Notes: generated by a model from the letters alone, not told the origin. Shown: positions 11,701 through 23,328, counted from the first letter of the stretch. The stretch: DNA of 64,000 nucleotides from Sphaerolaimus hirsutus (GCA_964036195.1 OZ038454.1:23608315-23672314), one strand, 5' to 3'. Made by a program: numbers and translations.

Positions 11701-14700
11701 TTGTAGTAGTTGCTAGGCTGTAAGTATGTCGTTTTCCGAGGAGGGGGCTTATTCGAAATAACAAAATTCGAAAACAGTATAGAAACTCATATTTTTTGCC
11801 TGAATTTTTTTTACTTTTCGAACCTCATGATGGAACGCTTCATTCAGAAGAACCGTTTATTAATAGCATGCGCATGGTGGATTATCTCGCTAACCTCTCG
11901 CAGAACTTTACTACAAACTGAAAGTGTTTGAGTCCGACCGGTCGGGGGACAACCAGCGCACGCTGGTGCCACTCCCAGATTCTGTAAAGTGCTCTGTGAA
12001 GTGACAAATGTCATGTTAAGTGTCAAAAGACATGTAAAGTGCCCTGTGTAACGACAAATGTCATGAAAAGTGTCAAAAGTCATGTAAAATGACAAATGCC
12101 ATGAAAAGTGTCAAAATTCATGTAAAATGCCCTGTAAAAACACAAATGTCATGCAAAGTGTTAATAGTAATGTAAAAATCCCTGTAACATGACAAATTAC
12201 CTTGGGCTTCCGGCCATTTCATCTTTTTCACCACATTTTACATAACTTCCGCCACCTAGCATGACATTTTCCATTTCCATGGCATTTGCCAGTCTCTGGT
12301 AGTGGCCCCAGGTGTTCAACTTGAACGTGTTGGGCGAGGCGCAGATCGTCAACGAGTTGAGACCGGGCAGCACCTACCACGTGGAGCTACAGGCGCAGCT
12401 CAGTCCCACTGAATCTTCCCCCGCTGTGCACCACACGCTCACTATGCCTTTTGGTTGGTGGTTTGGTTATGGTAGTTTGTTGTTGAATGTGAGACTTGAA
12501 TTTAGGTGGCTCCTTGAATAAGTCCTTCACTTGAGGGTCTTCAGGGAATGTACTTAAATGTCTTTAATAAATCCCCTGTTGGATATTAGTTTGGCGTACA
12601 AAAGCTCATAATTTTTTTTCGTAAGAATTACAGAATTATGAAACACGTATACTCGGCGGACTGCAAAGTAAGTTCAGAATCAAACCATAATTTAATGCAT
12701 GTAATGTTGTGATAAAATTCGTAATTAAATATTCCATAATAAAAACGAAATATTTTGATGAAAAACTGTATATTTTTTGGTTCGTTTTTCAGATGAGTTA
12801 TGGTAGTTTTCCATACCAGTGTGATATCCATCGAGTATACGCTCTTTATTTTATCCCCTGTTTAATATGAGTAGAGCTTGTACGAAGTCGTAAAATTAGT
12901 CTCAAAAAATCATAGAATGCAAATTCACAGAGGGCGGCATGGTGAACATCAACGGCGTCCGAGTGAGACACACTCCTGATGAACAATTCGGCGGTGCGCA
13001 CACGATTTCTTGGGCACCGCCCTCGCTCCGCACAGCAGTTGTCACATGTCAGTCGTGGTAGACCCTCTGGAAATGTGTTTTACCAATATAATTTTTGAAT
13101 TTTGAATTTTTTTTACAAATATACCTAGTTTTCGAATTCTCGACGGGATTTTTCGAATTTTTTCGAATGTTTTGTGTCCTCAAATGACGCCAGCGCTGTA
13201 GCGCCATTGGATCGCTAATTCAGGTCTCAGGAGCATACTTCCTTTGCACGTATTGCAAACGTGCCTCAACAGTTTTGCAATAAACATTTTTTTCGAGCGA
13301 TACGAAACATAAAACATTTCTCACCCCCTATCACTTTTCTCATTACTAAATCAATCCACTCAGCTGAATCGACCCAGGTAACCCCCCTCCAAAAAAATCC
13401 ACCAAAAAGCCCCCCGCCTTTCAGACTTCATCTGCGAGTACCGCACTGACGACACTTGGTGGCAGCGCAGCGACTCCACGCGGGTGCCTAACATCACGTT
13501 GAACACGTTGAAGCCCAACACCCAGTACATGCTGCGCGTGGTTACGGGAGCCACGGTCGACTGCCATCAGGGGCAGAGAGCTTGCGACACTAGCTTCGTG
13601 TCGAACGCGTTTCGCATGCAGACTAGGGGTATGTTTGGCTGGTACTGGGGCAGTCCAGCACCTTGTTGAAACTCAAATGCCATGTAAAATGCTTATTGAA
13701 TAAAAAGAAAATATATTTCACTGCACTTATTATTTACATTTTGCATGACAATTAACAAATTGACACTGTGACTATAGTCATCTATACCCGCTAATCATGT
13801 AGACCCGCTAGTCATGCGGTCCTGGCAGTCATGTATTCCTACCTTAGCGGGTAGAAAGAAATACGTGGCGTACATGAGTAGCGGGTTTAAGTGACTAGTA
13901 CAACTACATCTGCACAGGATCGTAATTTGTTGATCGTTGATTTAGTGTCGCGTTTTCTCTGTGGCATTGATATAATATTGTATTTATAAGAAAAATAACC
14001 CCGCCCCTTTGCGAATACCGTATTACCTCGAATTATCCCCCCTTGAATTAACCCCCCCCCCCTCGAATTATAACCCCCCCTCAAAATGGGCTGGGGAAAT
14101 AATAAACCCCCCCTCGAAATACCCCCCCTCCAGAATGATGTACATCATGTATGCGATGTACATGATGTACTTATTACTACTAATTTGCATTGCAGATACA
14201 CTTATACGTTCATTCATCTATAGCCCCAATACTACCTATTTTCTCGCGTTTTTTACCATTTTTGTGTGTGAAAAAGCGTATTCTCTACTATGAATTTCAC
14301 GAAAATTTCTGACGATATAATATTAAAAAAACCCTCGAATAAACCCCCCACGTATTAACCCCCCCTCAAATTTTGCATGCGAAATAATAAACCCCCATGG
14401 GGGTATTTCGAGGTAATACGGTACTTGTTCTACGAATTAGATTTGTTACGTGCAAATTAAGCAAACATCACACCTTCACCTCATTTTACGCATTTCAGTA
14501 AACCCCATCTCCATGGTGAACATTACATTCGAGGCGGCTTCACGCGGGGTATCAGTGCAATGGTGGCTGACCAATCAGGTGCCAGTTCCGCGAGTGGACA
14601 AGTGGCAGAAAGTGCCATGTGATAAGTGTAGTTGGAACTGGTACATAGAGTGACAAGTAAACTTGACTAGTATTTTCATTTCCAAATGTAAATCACACTC

Positions 14701-17696
14701 ACATAAGTGTACTCGTCACTTGACTGACTCATCACTTACAACTTCACTTGCCACTTACCACTTTTCACATCACCTGTGCACTTCGGAACTGGCCCAAGGT
14801 GAATCCCAGCGACATAGCCGCATACGAACTGTTATACACGGACAGCGAAGACAACACGTTGGAGGAGGAACAGTGGATCAGTAAGAACGTGCCGCACCCG
14901 AACTCGCACACCAGGTGCCAATTTCTCATCTGGACAAGGGGTATGGTAAGTTGTAAGTGGTATGTTGAGTTATAAAGTTGGTCGGTGAAATGAGAAGTAA
15001 AATGACAGACAAGTACGTTTTACAAATTCTCTTGTCATTTACAAAGTTACCTGTCACTTGACTGATCAATTATCACTTTACTTACCACTTAGCACTTGTC
15101 TCGTCACTTGTCCACTTGCGAAATGTGCTCCAGATTGGAGAACTTGCTGCCCAATGTGCACTATAGACTGCGGCTGGTGGTCGTGCTCAAGAGTGGAGAT
15201 AGAATCAAGTCCGCTTCAGTGTACCCTTTTAAGATTTTTGGTGGGTGGGGTCTGCGGTGGGTTAAGGTTTTGATTAGGTAAAAACATTTGGGGAATTACT
15301 TCATTCAGTCAGGTGGCAGTCCCGAGCCCTGTAAAGTGTTAAGTCAAGTGTAAAATTTGATGTAAAATGTCAATCAAAACAAAACAAATTATTTCACTAT
15401 GATTAGTGCAATGATTTTATTCACACTCTGCATGACAATTGAAAAATTTGTATGACATTTGGCACTTGACTTAACACGACTGAGGCTCTCTGTGCATGTT
15501 TACCCGCTGTGCATGTCGACCCTAATTTTCACACAAAATCGCTCATTTTCATACCATTTTATACATTTTCACCTTCAAAATCACTAGTTCATGTGTTTTA
15601 TTGTCTATTTTTAGCTATTTCTTGTAGTATATGTGCTTATATACCCATTTTTAGTAATTTTTCACCTACTTTGAGCGATTTTTCTACCTTTTTTCCTCAT
15701 TATGAAAAAACCTATGCAATGAACCCCCACGAACCCCCAAACCCCCAAAAAATTTTTTCTAGCTATGTATCCCTCCAGAGGAGCGATAAGCCATCTATCC
15801 AACCCCCTGGCGGGTCAAAGTCTTGAATACTCCTGACATGCACAGCGGGTAAACATGCACAGAGGCACAGGCCCCTTAACACTTTGCAGTGCTCGAGAGA
15901 CCTGATGCAAATAAGTAAGCGACTACTTCTACTAAGTAACAAGTGAATTTTTTCATCTGTAAGCTCAGCAATTTCGCAAGTCACTTGACTCATGACTTGT
16001 CACTTTTATCACACCACTTACCACTTTTATTGTCACTTTACGCATGTCACTTTACGCATTGACGCAGATTACACTCGCGACCTGCGCAATCAAGTGGCCG
16101 AGCTATTCGTGCGCGAAATCGAAGCGGGCAACGTAGAATTTCGCTGGACGCCGCCAGAGCGGCCCACGAGCGATCTGCGCGGCTACATGTTCATGTTCAG
16201 TCCCCAAAAACGCACCCCCTGGGAACAGTGGGGAAAAATACTCATCATGGATACTACTAGGTGGGCCTATTAAGCGCCTTTTTTGGAGTGGATTCGGATG
16301 AGGGTTCGGACGATATGACTTTTCAATATCGATATTCGATTAAAAAAATGTCGATATCCGGTATTCGATACGATATATCGTCCGAACCCTATCATAGAGT
16401 GTTTTCTTGAACGACTTGTTTGGTGGGTATCTTTAAAAAAATTCTGGAGACAATTTTTGTGTGGGATTATTCCAGGTATAATACTAGCACAGTTGTGAAA
16501 ACACATAGTATGAAGACCTACAATAACCCATCTGAATGATGAATCGAAAGTTGTGTAGTTTTTTCATCATTATGTTTAGTTTTTACAATGGGATGATTAA
16601 TTACGAAATTTGTCACGAGATTTTGTTCATCAAATTATGGTAAGATTATGCGCATACTTTGCGGTCCGCCGAGTATATTTATATTTATGCTCAACAGTTA
16701 TTCAATATTTATTCGGATACCTAGTCTGATGAGATATTGTAAATAGATAGGTATTACCGCAAACTTTACAGTCAGTAGAGTAGAGTATAAACCAAGGTAT
16801 ACACCCCCCTGGGGACCATTCACAGACGACGTCTAAACGTGCACGGCCTGCGGCCCGGGCAGCAGTACTTCGTGAAGTTGGTGCCGCGCATCCACGACAA
16901 GTTCACCGACCCCGCCTTGGTGGACACCTTCCCGGTGCTCGTGCCCGGCGACCCCTCTGCGCACTTCTCCGCCAACAACCAGATTACTGTCGCTGATGCG
17001 TACAGACCCTTGGATGGCTCCGTGCCGGCGGGGTGAGTTTTTGGTGGCGAAAAGTTAGGTTTTTTTGAATGTGAGGTGCTAGGGGAGGGGCGATTTTGGT
17101 GCTATTGTGATAGATGTGTAGAGGTTTTGAGGGGCTGTAGACTGTGGTTTTTTTGCGCAGTGGTCCTCCAGTTCTAGGTGATAAGGGCCCTGTGCCTATA
17201 GTCATGTTCAGTTAGGCTGTTATGTAGCCCCGGCAGTTATATTTACATGACTAGCGGGTTTACATGACTAGAAGGCCTGCATCGTGATTAGAGGCTGAGA
17301 AAACTGGACCTTGTTGTAGGTATCTGCCATTATTTGACCCATTTACTGTTCAACACTTTTTTACATATTCGTCAACAATTTTTTAAGAATCAGTTTCCAT
17401 AGTAATAAAACACGTGAAAAATATCACATCTGGATGTTAAAAAACTCCCTGCGCCCTATCTACCTTACATCTCAATTTCCCCCTTCATCAACAACAATAA
17501 CAACATGCCAAAAACGCAAACATCCACCCACCCCAGCAACGTGGAGTTGCGTTTGGCACCGTGCCAAGTGTCCGACGGCGACAGCGCATGCCCGCGTGCC
17601 GGGCACCGGTGCGTAGCCCAGCAGCCGGGCGCCCGGACGGGCTGGTGCATGGACGAACGCATGATCCAGGCGGCTAGGAATGACGTGTTATTGTGA
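8794..17696 (+). CDS. Secreted multi-fibronectin-type-III protein gene (about 13-14 exons)
   Basis: Exons by frame and splice sites: 8794-8869 (start and signal peptide MKVQVHALTFLCLLSYVVCS, then a basic WKR), 10015 to about 10100, 10525-10632, about 11295-11437, 11608-11695, 11904-11965, 12312-12453, 12931-13047, 13425-13628, 14499-14578, 14799-14914, 15134-15240, 16068-16260, 16826-17032, 17537 to stop at 17696. Translations show repeated FN3 hallmarks (FRLTWDHP, TYEMQARAVSAKG, ISWAPPSL, NTQYMLRVV, YRLRLVVV, VEFRWTPP, GQQYFVKLVP). The last exon is Cys-rich (CQVSD..CPRAGHRC..GWCMD). Most junctions are phase 1, as usual for FN3 genes. No kinase domain or convincing membrane span was found before the stop, but further exons may exist. 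I cannot name the orthologue; sevenless/ROS-like and other adhesion receptors also carry FN3 arrays. Four introns are introner copies. The donor of the second exon and the acceptor before 11297 are unresolved, and the acceptor at 11607 reads TG. Confidence 0.8.
9067..9768. mobile_element. PIF/Harbinger-like MITE forming a long hairpin, first intron of the FN3 gene
   Basis: Ends AGCCGGAATTAGAGCTCAGC and its complement, flanked by the 3-bp duplication TAA (9064-9066, 9769-9771), which fits PIF/Harbinger target choice. The arms stay complementary through more than 200 bases (for example gtggctgataac..tattggacacgatt in both arms). A second element (9129-9382) interrupts the left arm. The same terminus bounds the element at 61499-62220. 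Confidence 0.85.
9129..9382. mobile_element. MITE nested inside the left arm of the 9067-9768 hairpin
   Basis: Inverted ends GGCGCTCCACACGGTGGTTG and the diverged complement (gcgtcaactagcggtgtgggg). The inner part again carries inverted agagtcaac/gttgactctga words. The right arm of the host MITE lacks this block, so it inserted later. Confidence 0.8.
10695..11043. mobile_element. Family C TIR element in an FN3 intron
   Basis: Starts taccgtatttacttga and ends gaataactacggta, with tcccccttgaataatc-type repeats inside. It shares ends with 5044-5419 and the other family C copies. Confidence 0.6.
11438..11607 (+). mobile_element. Introner family A as an intron, with apparent GT..TG ends
   Basis: This 170-bp intron starts GTGGCACATTCTACTGGG and ends CCCTTGCGGAATTTGCCTCTG, degenerate inverted copies of the family A terminus, with GATAAGTG/CACTTGTT subterminal words. 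Upstream exon sequence ends ..CTACCTCAGCCG and the downstream frame resumes at GTCAACTTCTCAGCG, an FN3 strand with a conserved Trp. The element ends in CTG. The nearest AG (after TTCTC) would shift the frame and destroy the FN3 domain. Confidence 0.65.
11966..12311 (+). mobile_element. Introner family B as an intron
   Basis: This 346-bp intron begins GTGCCACTCCCAGATTCTGT and ends GTAGTGGCCCCAG. It is filled with repeated AAATGTCATG..AGTGTCAAAA words typical of family B. Exons on both sides are in frame (..NQRTL joined to VFNLNV..). The ends of the transposon coincide with the splice sites. Confidence 0.8.
14017..14423. mobile_element. Family C TIR element in an FN3 intron
   Basis: Left end taccgtattacctcgaatta, right end tatttcgaggtaatacggta. 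Inside are C-rich cctcgaaataccccc blocks and a central AT-rich part. Confidence 0.8.
14579..14798 (+). mobile_element. Introner family A as an intron
   Basis: The 220-bp intron starts GTGCCAGTTCCGCGAGTGGA and ends CACTTCGGAACTGGCCCAAG; the two ends are inverted copies. Subterminal ACAAGTGG/CCACTTACC words repeat on both arms. The flanking triplets are CAG and AAG. Exon frame runs ..WLTNQ into VNPSDIAAYE.. in phase 0, so removing exactly the transposon restores the FN3 domain. Confidence 0.9.
14915..15133 (+). mobile_element. Introner family A as an intron
   Basis: The 219-bp intron starts GTGCCAATTTCTCATCTGGA and ends TCCACTTGCGAAATGTGCTCCAG, inverted copies of the family A end with AAGTGG..CACTTACCACTT subterminal words. 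It joins ..NSHTR to LENLLPNVHYR.. in phase 2. Only the 116-bp exon 14799-14914 separates it from the previous introner. Confidence 0.88.
15313..15908. mobile_element. Family B element interrupted by a family H element, inside an FN3 intron
   Basis: The left end GTGGCAGTCCCGAGCCCTGT and the right part CTTAACACTTTGCAGTGCTC(GAGAGACC) are inverted copies of the family B end. The element at about 15481-15868 splits its right arm. It lies within intron 15241-16067 and does not itself define the splice sites. Confidence 0.6.
15481..15868. mobile_element. Family H TIR element
   Basis: Inverted ends: ctctgtgcatgtttacccgc on the left, gcgggtaaacatgcacagag on the right. The inside is T-rich (tagctatttcttgtagtata, tatacccatttttagtaat). 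A second copy with the same internal order is at 55239-55625. Confidence 0.85.
16302..16389. repeat. Short inverted repeat with GATATCGA/TCGATATT core
   Basis: gggttcggacgatatgac on the left and atatcgtccgaaccc on the right enclose repeats of tcgatattcgat. A related copy (gggttcaaacgat..atcgtttgaaccc) is at 25004-25102, and a partial one near 59827-59885. Confidence 0.75.
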
Positions 17697-17730
17697 TGTG
17701 TACTCATCAATGTGTTGCGCACTTGACGTC

Positions 17731-17970
17731 TGCTGCCGGTTTTACAGGTGGATAAGTGACAAGATAAGTGGTAAGTGGTGGATGGAATTGTAAGCGGTAG
17801 TGAAGTCAGTTGGAAGTTAACTGGGAAGTGACAGGTCAATGTAAAGTTATAATAAGTGAAATTTTAAGTGGAAATAATCTCGTGTGACCTGGTTCCCACT
17901 TGTTATCACTTTATTCAACACCTATACCGTCTTTCTTGTCACTTGGGCACTTGGGGAATCGGTTTTTCAT
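17731..17970. mobile_element. Degenerate family A element 3' of the FN3 gene
   Basis: The left end tgccggttttacaggtggat and right end cacttgggcacttggggaat(cgg) resemble the family A terminus, with gataagtg/cacttgttatcac subterminal words. It begins about 35 bases after the FN3 stop codon at 17696. It could be in a 3' UTR, or an intron if the gene continues. Confidence 0.55.
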
Positions 17971-18857
17971 CAATCTGTGGTATTTATAGCTCGATTTGGG
18001 CTTTCATATATTTTTTCATATTAATTTGAATTTTAACGTTGTTGTTTTAATCTGTTTAATTCACATTTGTGGACAATTAAAATGTTGTTAAGTACTTGCT
18101 TGCAAATAAACAGCAGTAATGGATACATAAATATCACCCCCACAAGTCAATAAAAGTCAAATGCAGACAAATATTTACCACTACTTCAACTGTGATTTTG
18201 TATCATTCAATCAATGGTAAAGAGTATGTATTGATACGATTTTGCGACGTGTAATAAACTCGGGCCCGCAGGCAAATGAACTTGTCACTTAAATGTGTCA
18301 CGCCAGTGATTTGGCAGATCCTGGGGCACATCCCAATTTATAGAAACAAATGATTTATTAACAACTTTCACACATAAATAAAACCTCCCAACAACATTGA
18401 CCACTAACTGTGAATTTGTGCAATTTTTTGACATATATTTACTTATTCAGTGGGATTTGTTTTGAGGGTCTATCACAGCAAAAAATTGCTTTGTGACAAG
18501 CATACTATGTGACTGGATATGCTGTGGGATGAAGCCAGTGAATGCAGTATGGTATATTAGATTCCACACACATCACAAGACTTTTGCTACTCCACCATGA
18601 ATTGCTGAATTGTCTTCAAACTTCAAACAAACTGCTGCTGCAAATTTCACCGCCTGTATACCACATTTTGTATTTTGTCCATTCTTCAACAAAATAGGAT
18701 TCTCAGTTGCATAACGTGTAGCACTTTTGTAAATTACTTGCTGTATTTAATGAATGATTTTCCACATTTACATATGGTGACTTTGAACTTTTGAACAGTG
18801 TTAGCAATTAGGGAATAGGATTTTACAGATCAATTGTTCATCTATACCTGTTTGAGG

Positions 18858-19898
18858 TAGAGTTGTACAAATACTGGTATTTTTAGAAAATGTAAACGTA
18901 AACGTAAACGTAAATACCTTTTCCAAATCAAAAGTATAAATACTAACACGTAAGGTATTTTTAAAATACCAAGGAATACGTAAAAAAAGCGTAAATGTAA
19001 AAATGTTATATGTGTCGTATTTGCCACTGTGCTTTGGAATCGCTGATGTCCATGCAATATCTTCATGTCTTTAGCACTACATGCTCACCATAATCAACAA
19101 CATGAGTGAGACAACTATAACAAATGATAATGATCTAACACAAACAGCGATGAGATAAACATAAAAATTGAGCAAAAATTACACCTTTTTGTAATTTACT
19201 CTGATACATAATTTTCATTCAAATTATTTTGTTCCAAAATTTATTTTTTTAGCAAATTTCACAAGCCCATGGCTAAATGGCCACTCTACAGCCACCAATG
19301 TAAGGGGAACAGTCAGTAATTTCAGTGCATTGAAACTTTTACAACTGTTTTTAGTCTATTTTGGAAAAACACTCCATCAAATATACTTTGAAATCTGCCA
19401 CACCTATGTATCTGAAGAGAGTACCTGGAATTGTGTTGAATTTTTTATCATAAATATGACATTTCTTTCACTATTTTGTTCATAATTTGTTGTCAGATTA
19501 TGACAAAATACAGTTACCTACATTCTCTGTGTGGCATCGACTATGGTCGGTAGACAATGGTGACTATGATCGGAGTTTATAAAATGTTTTAGCTATGGTT
19601 TGTAATCATCCTAATCGCTGCACTAATGGGATCGCCACATCATTCTGATCATTTTTAGTGCTCGACAATCAAAATCTGTAGAGAATTCATGGAAATATGC
19701 ATTTCCGTCTGAGGGCGCAGCCACTAAGAAGCTACTAAAGATCAGACTTTTTACGTTTTCCCTAGTACCCGGGTATTTTGTTTAGGAAAACGTAACAAAA
19801 CATAATGGTATTTTTGGAAAACGTAAACGTAAACGTAGATATAAGTAACCAAATAACCGGGTATTTCGGGTAAACGTAAATACGTTTTTCCAACTCTG
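18858..19898. mobile_element. hAT-type MITE, second copy, with 8-bp target duplication
   Basis: Begins TAGAGTTGTACAAATACTGG and ends CCAACTCTG, flanked by GTTTGAGG at 18850-18857 and 19899-19906. Both ends have CGTAAA-word subterminal arrays like 7045-7877. It is 1041 bp with no transposase. Confidence 0.92.
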
Positions 19899-20710
19899 GT
19901 TTGAGGTGAGATTGAATGCCCTCATTCTTTGCCACTCAGATTAAATATTCAGAATGATTGTGTTCAAGCAAGTAATCTAGTGTTTAACATAGAAGGTGTA
20001 TCTCAACCACTCTAAAAATTTGTAATTTTTTCACAATCACCAAATCACCTGCTAAAATACTTCACTTCACAGTACACACATACTACATATCTTAAGAAAC
20101 AGAAACGCTAAGAATGCCTCCGAATTGGGTGACGGCGCAGGAATTCAGTATCCATTCAATCTACAACAGCCTCGACCAAACTAAAAGGCGTGTAAATAAC
20201 TTTCGTTCCGCCTGTTATGTTGTGTATGTAAGTATTTATGTAAATGGATGCATGGTAACTTTACACACGAAATTTTTGCGGAAATGTGGCGCCGGGACTG
20301 ACTGATTACGGGCAGCGATAAATAGATTGCGTTTGCCCACGGGGCATATTTAGTTGATGGTTTCCGACCGGCTGCCACCTCGGGTTGCGATTTTGCCGCA
20401 AAAAATGGATACTGTAGTCTGCTAATTACATTTTTGATTGTTAAATTGCAGTGGTTAAACGTGGATTTGTTTGAATTTTTAACGAAGTTGTGGTATTCTT
20501 GCGGATATAATATTTATTCATTCAAGCTTGGTGAAAAAAATTCGCAATGCAGCGCGGGTAGGAACGATGAGTCTGTCCGATACAATTTTCAGCATTCATT
20601 TCACCTGAAATGAAATTATACCGAAAAAATGTTTCTGATAACTTATTAGCAGCTGGCTTTGAATCGGGAAACGTAGATAAATACATTTCATTTTGTATGT
20701 AATGCGTGTG

Positions 20711-20900
20711 CACACGCTAAACTGCAAACTGTGTGCTGGTAAACTCATAAATCGATTTTGAACACATTTGAGTTTACTGGAATGACTTAATCTTGATCCC
20801 CATCAACTGCAGTTGACAGACACCTCATTTCAGTAAACTCACATTTATTCAAAGCCGATTTATGAGTTTACCAGCACACAGTTTGCATTTTAGCGTTTGT
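20711..20900. repeat. Inverted-repeat element (hairpin)
   Basis: The left arm gctaaactgcaaactgtgtg(ctggtaaactcataaatcg) and the right arm cgatttatgagtttaccagc(acacagtttgc) are complementary over about 45 bases, with tcagtaaactca again inverted nearer the centre. Confidence 0.85.
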
Positions 20901-21959
20901 ACCCCCCATGAATCGGCCGGAGCAAATCCCGCAACCTGTAGAATGTCATGTAAAATGTGACGCAAACTTGTCAGGTGTCGTAATTATAAAGTGTTTTTTT
21001 GTTTTTACCGGGGGTTTTTGCACGGTACGGGTCGTATTGGCCACTGTTCGAAAAAAAAATCTTAAATTTTACCATGGCTCAAATACAATACTTCTATGGG
21101 AAGGTGTCTCTGAACATAAATATTACATTACTAATCAATTAGATAAATAGCAATATAAATTGCCTAGTGGATAACACACAGTCATCATCGAGTTTCTTTG
21201 ATAAATACTGGTCCAATCGAATGCTTTACAGAAAATATTACCATATTTTTGTGAATAAAGTCACGTAACTAATAACGAAATTTATCACAAGATTCGAGAC
21301 AAATTTTGGGAGGATTCAGCACATAAATACTTTGCCGTCCGCCGAGTATAGTAAATAAATACGATCGGGTGTGCGCGTCTGGCGCCAAGGTGTCGGCCAC
21401 CATTCATAATAACTCATTGCGGCATACGAAATTTGAAAACTTGGCATTGCTGGCATGAACAGAAATTAGTAATTATCTACAACCATTATATTATACTATA
21501 GTTGATACGAAAAAATAACTAGAAGCGTTTTATCGCGGCTCAGTGCCGTTGAGATTTTCAAGTTCATGATTTCTTCTTATGATAACCTGTATTCATGAAA
21601 CATTGTTTTGAGTCAAACATTTCTCTGCAATGAAAGAGTGCACTGCGCTACCCTCCTTTCAACTTTCGTTTTCTAGTAAATATCAGAAGTAAATTTCAGC
21701 TTTACGTTTCCTTCATCTAACTTATCTTCTGCCGCTCCTAGACCCTGTAAAATGTAAAGTGTAAAAAGTCATGTAGAGTGCCGTGTAAGACGTCAAAAAA
21801 GTTATTTTTTTGTGGACATTCGACATTTTTCCTAGCAAATCTATTAAATGACGTCACTTTTGACACCTTGCATGACATTTGACAGTAGACAGGCATTTTA
21901 CACGCTTTAGACTGGCACTAAGACAAGACAGCCTTAGTACCTGACAAGTTCGTTGTGCT

Positions 21960-22815
21960 TGGGGAAAGCTCGAAATCCAAGTGCGCATAATCCAATCAAG
22001 CATAATCGAAGCAATTTTTTGCGCATAATCCAAGCACTATGGGTGTAAAGTTACATGTAGTGATGGAAAAGCGCCAGAAAAATTGGCGCCAGGCGCCAAG
22101 GGCGCCATGGCCCCATGCGGAAAGTGGGCGCCAAGCGCCAAGGGCGCCACAGAAAAAGGGCACCATGGCGCCATTGAGAAAGTGGGCGCCAGGCGCCAGG
22201 GGCGCCACGGAAAGAGGGCGCCAAGCGCCAAGGGCGCCATGGCGCCATTTGGAAAATAGGGCGCCAGGCGCCAAGGGCGCCAGGATAAAAAAGTGCCTAC
22301 AACACCATGCGTGTGCTAAAAATGTTTCTACAGCACCATTGTACGCGCATTCACTTCTTAATTCGCTTTCACCATGATCTAATGAACAAAAACAAGGCTA
22401 GCAACAAAATTTCGCAACAACAACAACAATTTCATACTGGGATTTAAAATAATTTCTTGTGAAATAATAACCCCCCCCTCGAAATACCCCCCCCTCGTTT
22501 AACCCCCCCCCCTCTCGGGACCACTATGAAACAATCACCCCCCAGGGGGTATTTCGAGGAAATATGGTAAGTTTGTTTGGATTATGCTGCAGTTGGTGGA
22601 GCAAAAAAGTGTTTGGATTCTGCCTTATTTTTGTTTGGATTTTGCCACATTTCTGTTTGGATTCTGCCCAATTTTGTTTGGATTATGCTGCAGTTGGTGG
22701 CACATGAAAGTGCTTGGATTTTGCCTCATTTTAGTTTGGATTATGCTACAAAAGTGTTTGGATTATGCTGTTTGGATTATGAGCCGTTTGGATTTTGGTT
22801 TTTCCCCAATTAATT
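21960..22815. mobile_element. Composite repeat with inverted 'aatccaa..cataatcc' ends and nested blocks
   Basis: The left part has cgaaatccaagtgcgcataa and aatccaatcaagcataatcg. The right part has many gtttggattatgctgcag and gtttggattttgc words, their complement. Inside lie the GCGCC array (22073-22288) and half of a family C element (cctcgaaataccccc..ggtatttcgaggaaatatggta, about 22457-22571). Confidence 0.55.
22073..22288. repeat. GGCGCC/ATGGCGCC palindromic array
   Basis: About a dozen GGCGCC/GCGCCA words arranged as agggcgccatggcgcc and gggcgccaagcgcca units, strongly self-complementary and far richer in GC than the flanks. Relatives: 61632-61877, about 24926-24965 and about 30270-30318. 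Confidence 0.85.
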
Positions 22816-22824
22816 TGCACTTGT

Positions 22825-22891
22825 CACAGCTGGGAATCGAACCCGCGCTTGTATGGAACACGAGCGTCCTAAGCGCTGGACCACAGTTAGC
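22825..22891 (-). ncRNA. tRNA-like sequence (SINE head or tRNA pseudogene)
   Basis: On the minus strand it has an A-box-like TGGTCCAGCGCTTAGGACG, an anticodon-arm-like stretch with TTCCA in the loop, and a near-perfect B box GGTTCGATTCCC. The acceptor stem pairs poorly, so a working tRNA is unlikely. A tRNA-derived SINE promoter or a pseudogene fits better. No A-rich tail was seen downstream. Confidence 0.6.
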
Positions 22892-23328
22892 ACTGAAAAC
22901 ATCTCTGGGAGAGGTATATTTTAAAGTAAAAGACAATATAGGTAAAAGATGTTTTGATATTTATACTTTCCACGATTTTCAAAAGAGATTGAATTATTAA
23001 TTGATTGAGAAAAAGTATTTAATCTCTCTGAAAATTGCCCATGTTTTTATCCAAAACTTTCGTGAGATTTTGCACCGAAAACTTTCGGATATTTTCTCAA
23101 GAAAATGGCTCTGTGAAAAATTTGCGATGTGTTGATTTTGAGCAGGAATTGGATATTCAGCTGAGAGAATAGACAAAGTACAAGAATTTGAAATGGCTTA
23201 TGTGATGTAAATTTTTGTAGGTTCCGTATCAGGCCTTCAGTAGCGGGGGGGGGGGGCGGTTGGGGGGTTATACGGACCAGTGAATATAGAGGTAGCTAGT
23301 TGGTAATTGGATAGCAATGCCTGAGTAG

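Noticed and set aside
8794..17696. Naming the FN3 gene sevenless/ROS1
   Set aside because: No kinase domain seen and FN3 repeats alone cannot assign orthology.
22577..23000. Frames of 78 and 138 codons
   Set aside because: Arise from tandem tttggattatgc repeats; low-complexity translation.
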